Assembly (NCBI GenBank): GCA_019359545.1
Contig: JAHHHB010000045.1
Span: 1 to 50,291 of the forward strand
Source: Desmonostoc geniculatum HA4340-LM1
Lineage (GTDB): Bacteria; Cyanobacteriota; Cyanobacteriia; Cyanobacteriales; Nostocaceae
DNA: 50,291 nucleotides
Direction: 5' to 3'
This document shows positions 9,685 through 17,863 of the stretch, piece after piece (position 1 is the first letter of the stretch; each line of letters starts with the position of its first letter). The notes beneath the pieces are model-generated. The model saw nothing but the letters and a program-made list of their open reading frames with translations, made no database searches and was not told the origin of the DNA. The position numbers and the translations under genes are program-made.

Positions 9685-11655
9685 ATGGCTCAGTTTTTTG
9701 GTAGTCCCAATGATGATACTTTTGTCGGTACTTTAGATGCAGACATTATCTATGGGTTAGACGGCAACGACACTATCTTCACCGAGACTGGTAACGATAT
9801 TATTCTGGGCGGTAATGGCAATGACGATTTCACCGCTGGAGGTGGAGATGATTTTGTTGATGGCGGGGACGGAGACGAGCTATTTTTTGGTGACTTTGAC
9901 CTCAACGAAGACTTAGACATCGGTAATCCTGGAAATGATACGCTCAATGGCGGTAATGGAAGAGATTTTTTCTTCGGTGGTGGGGGCAACGATAACTTAA
10001 ACGGCGGATCTGGGAATGATGTCTTCTTTGCCCAGGATGGCGATGACATCGTTAATGGTGATGATGGAAATGATGACTTTAATGGCGGAAATGGTAACGA
10101 CATCCTTAATGGGGGTGAGGGTAACGATCGCATCCTTGCCGGTGCAGGCAACGATATAGTCATTGGTGGTTCTGGTAACGACCGACTTGGTGGTGACAGC
10201 GGCAACGACACCCTTGACGGTGGCGCTGGTAACGAGATTCTGATCGGGAATACTGGTAACGACGTACTCTTGGGTGGTGAGGGTAACGATATATTATTTG
10301 GTTCTAACCCTTTCTCCACCCCCGCATCCGGCGAAGACACAGCTGAAATAGATACCCTAACAGGCGGTGCGGGTAACGATATCTTCTACTTGGGAGAGCA
10401 GAGGATTATCCGGGACTCCGAAGTTTTTTACGATGAGGGAGGTGACAACGACTACGCTCTGATTACTGACTTTGAGCCTGGTAAAGACCGTATTGCACTG
10501 CCTTCAAATCTCCAGTTTGTTCCTGGTGGTAATTACAGTATAGGTATAGCCCCTTCTAACCTCCCAGAAGGAACAGCAATCTATCACGAGGGTGACCTGA
10601 TTGCTATAGTTGCAGGTGTTTTACCTCCAGCGATTAGTGGTGGCTTCATCTTTGATATCGCTGATAGCCTTACCCTGACCTCGTTCAGTGGCGATGAAAG
10701 TGACAATACCCTCGTTGGCACTTTAGGGAATGACACAATCTCTGGATTAGGTGGGGATGATACCATCTTCACTGAGTCTGGGAATGACTTAATCTTTGGT
10801 GGTAGTGGAAATGATGATTTCACCGCCGGAGCCGGAGATGATGTCGTCAATGCAGGGTCTGGAGATGACCTGGTTTTTGCAGACTTTGACCTCAATGAAG
10901 ACTTAGACGTGGGTGAGGCTGGGAATGATACCGTTAACGGTGGTGATGGCAGAGATATTATCTTTGGTGGGGGCGGCGACGATAAGTTAAACGGTAATGC
11001 CGGAAATGATGTCTTATTTGGGCAAGATGGAAATGATGTCCTCAAAGGTGGAAGTGGGGATGATGATTTCAATGGTGGAAATGGCGACGATATAATCCGT
11101 GGAGAAAATGGCAACGACCGAGCTCTTGCTGGTGCAGGTAACGATCAAGTTTTTGGTGGAAGTGGTTTTGATCGCCTGAATGGTGACAGCGGTAACGACA
11201 CTATCAACGGTGGAGATGGGGATGATATCGTAATTGGGAATGCTGGCAGCGACATTCTCTTGGGTGGCAGCGGCAATGATACATTCTTTGGAGCTAACCC
11301 CTTTTCCACACCAGAATCTGGCGAAGGCAAAAACGAGGTTGATATTTTAACTGGCGGCAGCGGCAGGGATATCTTCTTCCTGGGAGAAGAACGGATTATC
11401 CAAGACTCCGAAGTCTTCTACGACGATGCAGGGGATAATGACTATGCTCTGATTACTGACTTTAAGCCCGGTGAAGACCGTATTGGACTGCCTTCAAATC
11501 TCGGGTCTTTTCCTGGTGGTAACTTTAGCCTTGGTCTAACCCCTTCTAACTTCCCAGAAGGAACAGCAATTTACTTCCGGGGCGATCTGATTAGTATCGT
11601 TCAAGGTGTTTCGTTTGCGGAGTTATCGTCTAGTGGTTCCTTTGTCTTCAGTTAG
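9685..11655 (+). CDS. RTX-type calcium-binding repeat protein 1 (internally duplicated)
   Basis: A 656-residue acidic protein made almost wholly of GGxGxDxLx-type nonapeptides, which bind Ca2+ in a parallel beta-roll. Two halves of about 325 residues repeat the same plan: an RTX block of roughly 200 residues, a conserved linker 'ANPFSTPESGE'-like, then a capping segment with 'DYALITDF' and 'PSN...PEGTAIY'. The gene is an in-frame tandem duplication that has since diverged. There is no N-terminal signal peptide; such proteins usually leave by type I secretion through a C-terminal signal. No type I exporter is encoded here. It starts at ATG 9685 and lies between the two DUF1702 genes. No enzymatic domain is visible, so a structural or scaffold role is likelier than a toxin role. 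Confidence 0.85.
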   Translation: MAQFFGSPNDDTFVGTLDADIIYGLDGNDTIFTETGNDIILGGNGNDDFTAGGGDDFVDGGDGDELFFGDFDLNEDLDIGNPGNDTLNGGNGRDFFFGGGGNDNLNGGSGNDVFFAQDGDDIVNGDDGNDDFNGGNGNDILNGGEGNDRILAGAGNDIVIGGSGNDRLGGDSGNDTLDGGAGNEILIGNTGNDVLLGGEGNDILFGSNPFSTPASGEDTAEIDTLTGGAGNDIFYLGEQRIIRDSEVFYDEGGDNDYALITDFEPGKDRIALPSNLQFVPGGNYSIGIAPSNLPEGTAIYHEGDLIAIVAGVLPPAISGGFIFDIADSLTLTSFSGDESDNTLVGTLGNDTISGLGGDDTIFTESGNDLIFGGSGNDDFTAGAGDDVVNAGSGDDLVFADFDLNEDLDVGEAGNDTVNGGDGRDIIFGGGGDDKLNGNAGNDVLFGQDGNDVLKGGSGDDDFNGGNGDDIIRGENGNDRALAGAGNDQVFGGSGFDRLNGDSGNDTINGGDGDDIVIGNAGSDILLGGSGNDTFFGANPFSTPESGEGKNEVDILTGGSGRDIFFLGEERIIQDSEVFYDDAGDNDYALITDFKPGEDRIGLPSNLGSFPGGNFSLGLTPSNFPEGTAIYFRGDLISIVQGVSFAELSSSGSFVFS

Positions 11656-11670
11656 ATAAGCTATTTCGCA

Positions 11671-11737
11671 TTTAATTTTGATGCATTTTGTGCATCAAAA
11701 TTAAAGTTTCCCATTCAAATTGCCTCATTTGAATGGG
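11671..11737. terminator. Two tandem strong hairpins downstream of RTX gene 1
   Basis: The first hairpin has a perfect 15-bp stem (71-85 pairs with 91-105 of 11600s numbering, core TTTTGATGCA/TGCATCAAAA, 5-base loop). The second has an 11-bp stem CCCATTCAAAT/ATTTGAATGGG with a 6-base loop. Neither is followed by a clear T-run. They could be bidirectional terminators, mRNA-end stabilisers or attenuation between the two RTX genes. Confidence 0.5.
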
Positions 11738-11914
11738 GAGAAACAGCTTATATGCATGTCTATCTGAAATTAGATGAGTACGAACATTTGGGTATCAAAG
11801 CCTGTATTCGTTGTTTGATAAGCTTTACAGGCTTTTTTGGATTATGATTTCCACGCAACTTGGATTTCAGAGTAGTTTTTGAAATAGTTTCACTTTAGAG
11901 GGTAATTAAGAGTT

Positions 11915-13069
11915 ATGGCTACGATTATTATTCCCGGAACTGATAAAGACGATTTCATTTTCCAAGATGCTGAAGATGATACAGTAATTGATGGCCTTGG
12001 CGGAAACGACATAATTATAGTCGGAGGTGGAAATGATGTCATTATTGGTGGAGAGGGCAATGACTTAGTTTCTTCGGGAAGCGGAGATGACCTGGTTATA
12101 GGGGGAAAAGGCTCAGATACTATTTTTGTTGGTGATGGGGATGACTTAGTTTCTGCATCAGAAGGAAATGATACTGTCATTGGTGGTAATGGTGACGATA
12201 AGCTTTTGGGCGGACTTGGACGTGACTTGCTGATTGGGGGAGATGGTGATGATATTCTCTTTGGAGATACTGATGTCATCGCTGGAAAGGGAGGCGCAGA
12301 CAAAATTTTCGGTGGCGACGGCAATGATGAAATTGAAGCGGGTGCTGGGGACGATCTAGTCTATGGGGGTGCAGGCAGCGATCGCATTTCAGGAGGACGG
12401 GGTAATGACATCATTGAGGGCGGATCTGGTAATGACCTTGTAGAAGCTAGCAGTGGCAATGATTCGGTAAAAGGTGGAGGTGGAAATGACGTCCTCTTCG
12501 GTGCCGAAGGTAGCGATCGACTCTTTGGTGACTCAGGTGATGACAAACTTAATGGTGAAAAAGGCAATGATATTGTAGCTGGTGGTGACGGGGATGATTT
12601 CCTGTTAGGTGGATCTGGAGATGACACATTAAGAGGAGATATAGGTAACGATCAGTTACTCGGTGCTGAGGGCGATGATGTACTAATTGGTGTTAATCCT
12701 GGGGGATTGCCAGGAACACCGATTTCTAACTTTGGTGTGGGTGAAATAGACTTTCTAATTGGAGGTGATGGTTTAGATACGTTTGTACTAGGTGGCAACA
12801 ATAATGTCTACTACGCTAACCCATTATTAGAGCAGGGATTAAAGGATTATGCTCTAATAGCTGATTTCAATACTGCATCTGATACTATTCAGCTTTTTGG
12901 TAACTCAGATAATTATTTGCTACGCGAGTCGTTTGGTTCATTACCTACTGGAACATTGATTTTCTCTGTTGATCCTACATCTTCGCCTGAGCTTATCGGC
13001 ATAATTCAGAATGTTTCGATCTCAGCTTTAGACCTTAACAATTCGAGTCAATTTACTTTTGTTTCCTGA
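11915..13069 (+). CDS. RTX-type calcium-binding repeat protein 2
   Basis: A 384-residue paralogue of the preceding RTX protein with a single module: about 270 residues of GGxGxDxL nonapeptides, then 'NPGGLPGTP', 'GEIDFLIGG', and a cap with '[19 protein letters not shown]'. The same cap architecture occurs twice in RTX protein 1, so the two genes descend from one module. There is no signal peptide and no enzymatic domain. It begins at ATG 11915 and is followed after 54 bp by DUF1702 protein 2. Being bracketed by DUF1702 genes suggests all four were recruited together, though the function is unknown. Confidence 0.85.
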   Translation: MATIIIPGTDKDDFIFQDAEDDTVIDGLGGNDIIIVGGGNDVIIGGEGNDLVSSGSGDDLVIGGKGSDTIFVGDGDDLVSASEGNDTVIGGNGDDKLLGGLGRDLLIGGDGDDILFGDTDVIAGKGGADKIFGGDGNDEIEAGAGDDLVYGGAGSDRISGGRGNDIIEGGSGNDLVEASSGNDSVKGGGGNDVLFGAEGSDRLFGDSGDDKLNGEKGNDIVAGGDGDDFLLGGSGDDTLRGDIGNDQLLGAEGDDVLIGVNPGGLPGTPISNFGVGEIDFLIGGDGLDTFVLGGNNNVYYANPLLEQGLKDYALIADFNTASDTIQLFGNSDNYLLRESFGSLPTGTLIFSVDPTSSPELIGIIQNVSISALDLNNSSQFTFVS

Positions 13070-13123
13070 GCTTTTGACAAAAACTTAAGTAATTTTTGAT
13101 GCTGCTTAAAAAGGAGAATCAAG

Positions 13124-14044
13124 ATGATACAGGATGCTTGGCGAATAAGCGCAGATGAGGCTAGAGCACAAATGAAAGCTAATTTGCTCGGACGTAAAGT
13201 TGCAGTGAGGAATGCCAGAGTGCCACAGCGATTCGGACAGGTTGCTGAAGGAATGTGGCAGGGCTATCATGCAGCGATCGCCGATGAAGAACCAGAGGCT
13301 CTGGTAGCCAGGCTGAATGCAATAGAATCCGAGTTGTTTGGATTCGCCTTAGAGGGGGTAGGCATGGGTCTTGCCGAGTTGGATGCACTCAAGCCTAAGA
13401 AGCAGAATCGAGTGCAAGCATTTCTGGAAGGCGCTAGGACAGCTTATCAGACTATGGTATACTTAGGCGTGGGTTTGATGCTAGTTCGACGCGAACTGCC
13501 CATTAAGCCATATTTAACACAACTTAATCCCATAAGCAGTTGGCCAATAATTGATGGCTATGGCTTCAATCATGGTATATACCGATGGCGAGAATATATT
13601 GATGGTCAAGCTATTCCAGAGCAACTTGTCGGCTACACTTGCCGTGTCTTTGACCAGGGTTTGGGTCGTAGCATCTGGTTGTTAGACGGTACTGATGTCA
13701 CTCGGATCTCTGTGACTGTAGGTGCATTTTCCTCTATAAGACAAGCAGATATTTGGGGTGGTGTTGGTTACGCTTGTTCCTCAATCTGTGGTGCGGAACG
13801 TGCAACCATAGAAGCCTTAGGAACAGCAGCGGGGTCTTATCTATCTGAGTTGGCTAAGGGAGCAGCTTGTGCCGCCAAGTTCCGTAAACTGCTCGGTAAC
13901 CCAGCGGGTTATACAGAATTTGTCCATGAGGTACTGTGTGAGATGGCAGGTGACACCGGGACTAACGTTAGAGACATTCCAAATAACGAAGCAGAACCGA
14001 ACCAACAAGTCTGGCAACACTACCGGGAGGTACTGTTAACTTAA
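13124..14044 (+). CDS. DUF1702 family protein 2 (enediyne-cluster-associated)
   Basis: A 306-residue paralogue of the protein at 8363. Shared blocks are 'MIQDAW' at the N-terminus, 'FGFALEGVGMGLAE', 'VFDQGLGRSIWLLDGTDV' and 'WGGVGYACSSICGAERATIEALG'. The start at 13124 is set by AGGAG seven bases upstream. Enediyne clusters often carry more than one small conserved protein of this kind, whose roles are unresolved. The C-terminal 25 residues ('NVRDIPNNEAEPNQQVWQHYRE') are more divergent. It is the last intact gene of the metabolite locus. Confidence 0.85.
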   Translation: MIQDAWRISADEARAQMKANLLGRKVAVRNARVPQRFGQVAEGMWQGYHAAIADEEPEALVARLNAIESELFGFALEGVGMGLAELDALKPKKQNRVQAFLEGARTAYQTMVYLGVGLMLVRRELPIKPYLTQLNPISSWPIIDGYGFNHGIYRWREYIDGQAIPEQLVGYTCRVFDQGLGRSIWLLDGTDVTRISVTVGAFSSIRQADIWGGVGYACSSICGAERATIEALGTAAGSYLSELAKGAACAAKFRKLLGNPAGYTEFVHEVLCEMAGDTGTNVRDIPNNEAEPNQQVWQHYREVLLT

Positions 14045-14180
14045 TTCAGCAAGAGTTACGCAGCTTAATTGAGATTCTCAGTATTGCTACAAACCCTCAG
14101 CGATCGCTATTGTTATGGGTTGGATAATAAAGCGCTTTTCAAAAGCCTTCCAATCGCCATAACTATAAATTATACTCAAT

Positions 14181-14485
14181 GCACGTCAAGCCGCAGAACT
14201 CGCAGCACGTAGCTCCTACGGGCAATTAGTTGCCTACCTCGCAGTTCGCACACATGATGTGGCTGCTGCGGAAGATGTGCTTGGCGATGCATTCCTGGCT
14301 GCGTTGAAAGCTTGGCCGCTGAGTCTGTCAAAAGTTATCAGCCATATTGGGCGCTCAAAGCTCACCTGCTTAAGCATTTGGGTCAGAATTCACAAGCTAA
14401 ACAGGCTTACACCCGTGCCATCGGTCTAGTAGAAGACCCAGCTATCCGCGAGTTTCTTGTTCGTCGATCTAGCGTTATCAGCTAA
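14181..14485 (+). pseudogene. RNA polymerase ECF sigma factor remnant, middle deleted
   Basis: Translation from 14181 gives 'ARQAAELAARSSYGQLVAYL' and then 'RTHDVAAAEDVLGDAF', the start of sigma region 2 in large ECF sigma factors of the SigJ/DUF6596 type. Right after 'ALKAWP' (about 14312) the frame is lost. A different frame gives the extreme C-terminus ('YWALKAHLLKHLGQ', 'AYTRAIGLVEDPAIREFL') and a TAA at 14483-14485. About 300 residues of the normal protein are therefore missing, and no start codon is in place. It is a relic of a regulator, perhaps of the neighbouring metabolite locus (inference). Confidence 0.7.
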
Positions 14486-14589
14486 TACGAATTTAAGTAG
14501 CGATCGCTCTCCCAAAAAGATTTGTATCATCAAACTGTAAAAAACAGGATAAGTCAGGAGTAAAACAGATTATATAGCTAAATTTTAGA

Positions 14590-14603
14590 GTAAATTTGTA
14601 TAC
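14590..14603 (+). promoter_or_regulatory. Candidate NtcA-binding site (GTAN8TAC)
   Basis: GTA-AATTTGTA-TAC matches the nitrogen-control consensus exactly. About 22-26 bases downstream lie TATTTA (14626) and TATTCT (14630), either of which could act as a -10 box, the spacing of an NtcA-activated class II promoter. The site is about 100 bp upstream of the nitrate-type ABC permease gene. In AT-rich DNA this short motif also occurs by chance. Confidence 0.45.
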
Positions 14604-14703
14604 TTCATAAAATTTTAATTGGCTGTATTTATTCTTGTATTTTTTATCTAAATAGGTACGATTTCAATGCAATTAGTATTGTTATACATAAGGATTTAAC
14701 TCA

Positions 14704-15510
14704 ATGTTGATAACCGCTAAAAATAATATATACCATAGTTTTTCCAAGCAATACAAAGAAATTATTCCCTCTATTTTTGGCATCATAATTCTGTTAATTG
14801 TATGGTATATAATCAGCTTAAATCCTGAAACATCACTGCCTTCTCCTTTTAAGGTTATAACTGATACCTGGGACTTAATTATCGATCCCTTTTTTAACAA
14901 GGGAGGTAATAACAAAGGATTGTTTTGGTTGGTTATTGACAGCCTTGGACGAGTGTTTTTTGGCTACTCCCTAGCTGCAATAGTAGGTATTTTAGTTGGT
15001 TTTATTATTAGCTTGAACAAATTTACTAGACTGGCATTCGACCCAATTATCCAACTGTTGCGTCCGGTTGCGCCTCTGGCTTGGCTACCTCTTGCTCAGG
15101 CTATTTTCCTCAAACCCGATCCCTCAGCCATCTTTGTAATCTTGATCACGGCAATTTGGCCAATCATCCTTAATACTGCTTTGGGTGTGCAATTGATTCC
15201 TAGAGATTACACCAACGTTTCCAAGATTTTAGGACTCACAATTTTTGAGAACTTTTTTAAAATCTTACTTCCTGCTACACTTCCCTACATTTTCACAGGA
15301 TTAAGGATTGCACTAGGTCTATCTTGGTTAGCTGTTGTTGCATCTGAGATGTTGCTTTCTTACGATGGAATTGGCTTTTTTATCGTCAATGCATACAACA
15401 ACTCAGATATTAGTGAAATCATCTTGGCAATTATTTACTTGGGTGGAGTTGGTCTAATTCTAGACAAAATGATGGCTTATCTATGCTTCAAATTAACTCC
15501 ACAAGAATAG
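14704..15510 (+). CDS. ABC transporter permease, NrtB/CmpB/CynB family
   Basis: A 268-residue inner-membrane permease of the nitrate/bicarbonate/cyanate/taurine ABC family, with about six hydrophobic segments. The ATPase-docking EAA-like loop follows 'RDYTNVSKILGLTIFENFFKI', and 'GLSWLAVVASEMLL' is typical of NrtB and CmpB proteins. It pairs with the ATPase gene 54 bp downstream. The substrate cannot be told from the permease. A nitrogen oxyanion or cyanate fits the candidate NtcA site and the NrtS-type gene nearby, while bicarbonate is possible. Confidence 0.88.
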   Translation: MLITAKNNIYHSFSKQYKEIIPSIFGIIILLIVWYIISLNPETSLPSPFKVITDTWDLIIDPFFNKGGNNKGLFWLVIDSLGRVFFGYSLAAIVGILVGFIISLNKFTRLAFDPIIQLLRPVAPLAWLPLAQAIFLKPDPSAIFVILITAIWPIILNTALGVQLIPRDYTNVSKILGLTIFENFFKILLPATLPYIFTGLRIALGLSWLAVVASEMLLSYDGIGFFIVNAYNNSDISEIILAIIYLGGVGLILDKMMAYLCFKLTPQE

Positions 15511-15564
15511 CGTGCTTGCAGAAAAACCTTATCAGCTATAAGACATAAGAGGAATATAGTAAAC

Positions 15565-16392
15565 ATGTCTAGTTTTGTTGAAATTAAAGGGATAAAAAAG
15601 GAATTTAAACTATCGGATGGTAGTAAAAATATTGTCCTCCAAGATATTAACCTGAAAATTATGCCGGGAGATTTTGTTTCCCTCATCGGTCATTCCGGTT
15701 GTGGTAAGTCTACCTTACTTAATATTGTGGCTGGCTTGGAAAAACCAACACAAGGCTATGTGGAAGTTGACAGTCAATTAGTACGCAGACCTGGTTCCGA
15801 TCGGATGATGGTGTTTCAGAACTATTCCCTCTTACCTTGGTTAACTGCTTGGGACAATGTTGCCTTAGCTGTTGATAAGGTAATGCGTCATAAATCCAAG
15901 AAAGAACGCTATCAGCTAATTGCTGATTCCCTGGAAATGGTGGGGCTGAAAGATGCCATTCGCAAAAAACCAACACAACTTTTTGGCGGAATGAAGCAAC
16001 GAGTGGCGCTAGCACGAGCCTTAGCGATTAAGCCCAAGCTGCTACTTTTGGATGAACCATTTGGAGCTTTGGATGCTCTGACTCGTAGTTCTCTGCAAAC
16101 TGAGTTGATGCATATTTGTAATACAAACGATATCACTGCCATGATGGTTACTCATGATGTAGATGAAGCACTATTGCTCTCTAATCGCGTGGTAATGTTG
16201 AAAAATGGCCCTGGTGCAACCATCGATCAAGTTTTGGAAGTGCCTTTTGTATATCCTCGATTCCCGACGGAGATTATGGATAGTACTAAATATCATGCAC
16301 TCCGGCATGAGATGATGCAATTTCTGCACAGACAGCAGCAGGTTAAATATATAGAAAGCCAAGTTTTAAGCGTTTTGCCTAAATCAGTTTAG
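15565..16392 (+). CDS. ABC transporter ATP-binding protein, NrtD/CmpD/CynD family
   Basis: A 275-residue ATPase with Walker A 'GHSGCGKST' (near 40), Q-loop 'FQNYSLLPW', signature 'FGGMKQR', Walker B 'LLLLDEPFGALDA' and switch histidine in 'MMVTHDVDEA'. The signature has Phe-Gly-Gly in place of the usual Leu-Ser-Gly, a departure that should be checked because the serine contacts ATP. The C-terminal 'VMLKNGPGATI' is like NrtD. It would energise the permease upstream. The partner binding protein downstream (16788) is destroyed, so the transporter as encoded here lacks its receptor. Confidence 0.9.
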   Translation: MSSFVEIKGIKKEFKLSDGSKNIVLQDINLKIMPGDFVSLIGHSGCGKSTLLNIVAGLEKPTQGYVEVDSQLVRRPGSDRMMVFQNYSLLPWLTAWDNVALAVDKVMRHKSKKERYQLIADSLEMVGLKDAIRKKPTQLFGGMKQRVALARALAIKPKLLLLDEPFGALDALTRSSLQTELMHICNTNDITAMMVTHDVDEALLLSNRVVMLKNGPGATIDQVLEVPFVYPRFPTEIMDSTKYHALRHEMMQFLHRQQQVKYIESQVLSVLPKSV

Positions 16393-16787
16393 ACTCTATC
16401 ACACAAACTTGGCTAGCACAATATCTAAGCTAATAATGAAAAGTTTGTAGTAAGCACTTCAGTGCTTATAAAATTAAGAACTTTAGTCTTTAATTTTCTC
16501 CTAGTGTAATTCGTAATTACCACCATAACGGCATTTTAAATTGGATAGTTAAATTTGCTAGAAAAACATGGGGATACTGTTATACAGAGATGCAATTTGA
16601 ATAACGATTAACTGATTACTATCAAAGTATATATAGGAATCCGATTTGATTTGGAGAATCACTCGTAGAGGAAAGGGACTCTTTATTGGGGACTCTTTAC
16701 TGGGAAGAAGGAATAAAGGTGTACCTAGCTTCGTAAAAATCAAATATGAGTCCTATATATCTGTTTACTTGCAAGAGATGAATCGAT
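16393..16787. repeat. Spacer with small palindromes
   Basis: This 395-bp gap holds AAGCACT-tc-AGTGCTT (16452-16467) and directly after it an imperfect hairpin AAATTAAGA...TCTTTAATTT (about 16471-16492). The latter may act as a terminator for the ABC genes. I see no gene in the rest. Confidence 0.45.
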
Positions 16788-17433
16788 ATGACAAAGCTTT
16801 CTAGACGCAAATTTTTAGCAACCACAGGTGCGGCAGCACTACTGACTCAAACCATAACTCATCGTGGCACTTCTGGCTCCCCTCTTACCCAGTTGAGTTC
16901 AGGTGTATATGCTGGTTATAGCGATACTCCTGAGGTGACAACCGCTAAACTGGGCTTCGTCGCTGTTACTAGCTGCTGTTTTGGAAGCTCAGATGTGGTG
17001 CGATCGCCCTGAAAATAAGGAGGAAATGGTAAGGATTCTCTCACAACGCCAATGGATGGGAGTCAAAAGTGATTTACTTAGCGATCGCTTACTGGGCAAG
17101 TTTGATTATGGAAACGGTCGCGTCGTAGAAAATAGTCCTCATGCGATTAAGTTTTGGCGCAATAATGCTTCCTACCCTTACAAAAGCCATGATTTGTGGT
17201 TTTTAATTGAAGATATGCGATGGGGGCATCGTTCCCCAGAATTTCAGACTAAACCTTTAATTGAGGCTGTAAATCGCGAAGATTTGTGGCGAGAAGCAGC
17301 TAAACTTATTGGTCAAGAAAAAGCGATTCCGCCAAATACATCACGGGGCATAGAGAAATTTTTTAATGGTCTGGAATTTGACCCTGAGAATCCTCAGGCT
17401 TATTTAAATGCTCCTACGATTAGAAAAGTTTAA
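16788..17433 (+). pseudogene. NrtA/CmpA-like ABC substrate-binding protein, core deleted
   Basis: ATG 16788 begins a Tat-type leader with 'SRRKFLATTGAAALL', as in cyanobacterial nitrate/bicarbonate binding proteins, and the mature protein starts 'TTAKLGFVAVT'. Immediately after that (about 16965) the frame shifts, and the next recognisable sequence is the family's C-terminal part: 'AVLEAQMWCDRPENKEEM', 'YPYKSHDLWFLIEDMRWG' and 'REDLWREAAKLIG'. About 200 or more residues covering most of the ligand pocket are gone. This would be the receptor for the permease/ATPase just upstream. It should be inactive. Confidence 0.8.
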
Positions 17434-17531
17434 TGAGTTATTTACAACACAACATTATGTCAATTAAATGCAACTGCTTGATTGTGAATATCTTCCATTG
17501 CTGCTAATTAATACTTCAAGGAAGTTACAAG

Positions 17532-17807
17532 ATGAGGCATAAGAACATTGTAAGACAATATTTATTTAGCTTATTTGATCGCCAGTGGATGCTAACTGCC
17601 TTGAAAGTAGCCCTAATAATAGGATCTCTCCTGTTCACAATCAATCATGGTTGGGCGCTGTGGACTGGTCAAATGACATATGAGCGTTGGATTTCTGCAA
17701 TTTTGACTTATATTGTTCCTTTTATGGTCAATATTCATGGTCAATATATTGCTAGAAAAGGATGTATTGCAAAAAATGGTAACTGTTCACAGGAGTTGAA
17801 ACGCTAA
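17532..17807 (+). CDS. NrtS-type nitrite/nitrate transporter
   Basis: A 91-residue protein with two hydrophobic segments, 'ALKVALIIGSLLFTINHGWAL' (about 22-42) and 'WISAILTYIVPFMVNIHGQY' (about 53-72). The 'INHG...TYIVPF' pattern matches the small NrtS family, reported as nitrite/nitrate transporters in some cyanobacteria and other bacteria. The C-terminal 15 residues are polar with two cysteines. It lies 98 bp after the broken NrtA-like gene on the same strand. Nitrogen uptake is therefore likely, and it may replace the crippled ABC system (inference). Confidence 0.7.
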   Translation: MRHKNIVRQYLFSLFDRQWMLTALKVALIIGSLLFTINHGWALWTGQMTYERWISAILTYIVPFMVNIHGQYIARKGCIAKNGNCSQELKR

Positions 17808-17863
17808 CCTAAAAACCATATAACTGAACTCTAGGCTTGAAAAACTCAAGGAGTAGCCGTTGC

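Noticed and set aside
9750..12627. Long minus-strand open frames rich in Ser/Pro/Leu across both RTX genes
   Set aside because: They are the antisense of GGxGxD repeats, which contain few stop codons on the reverse strand; no family match or start signals.
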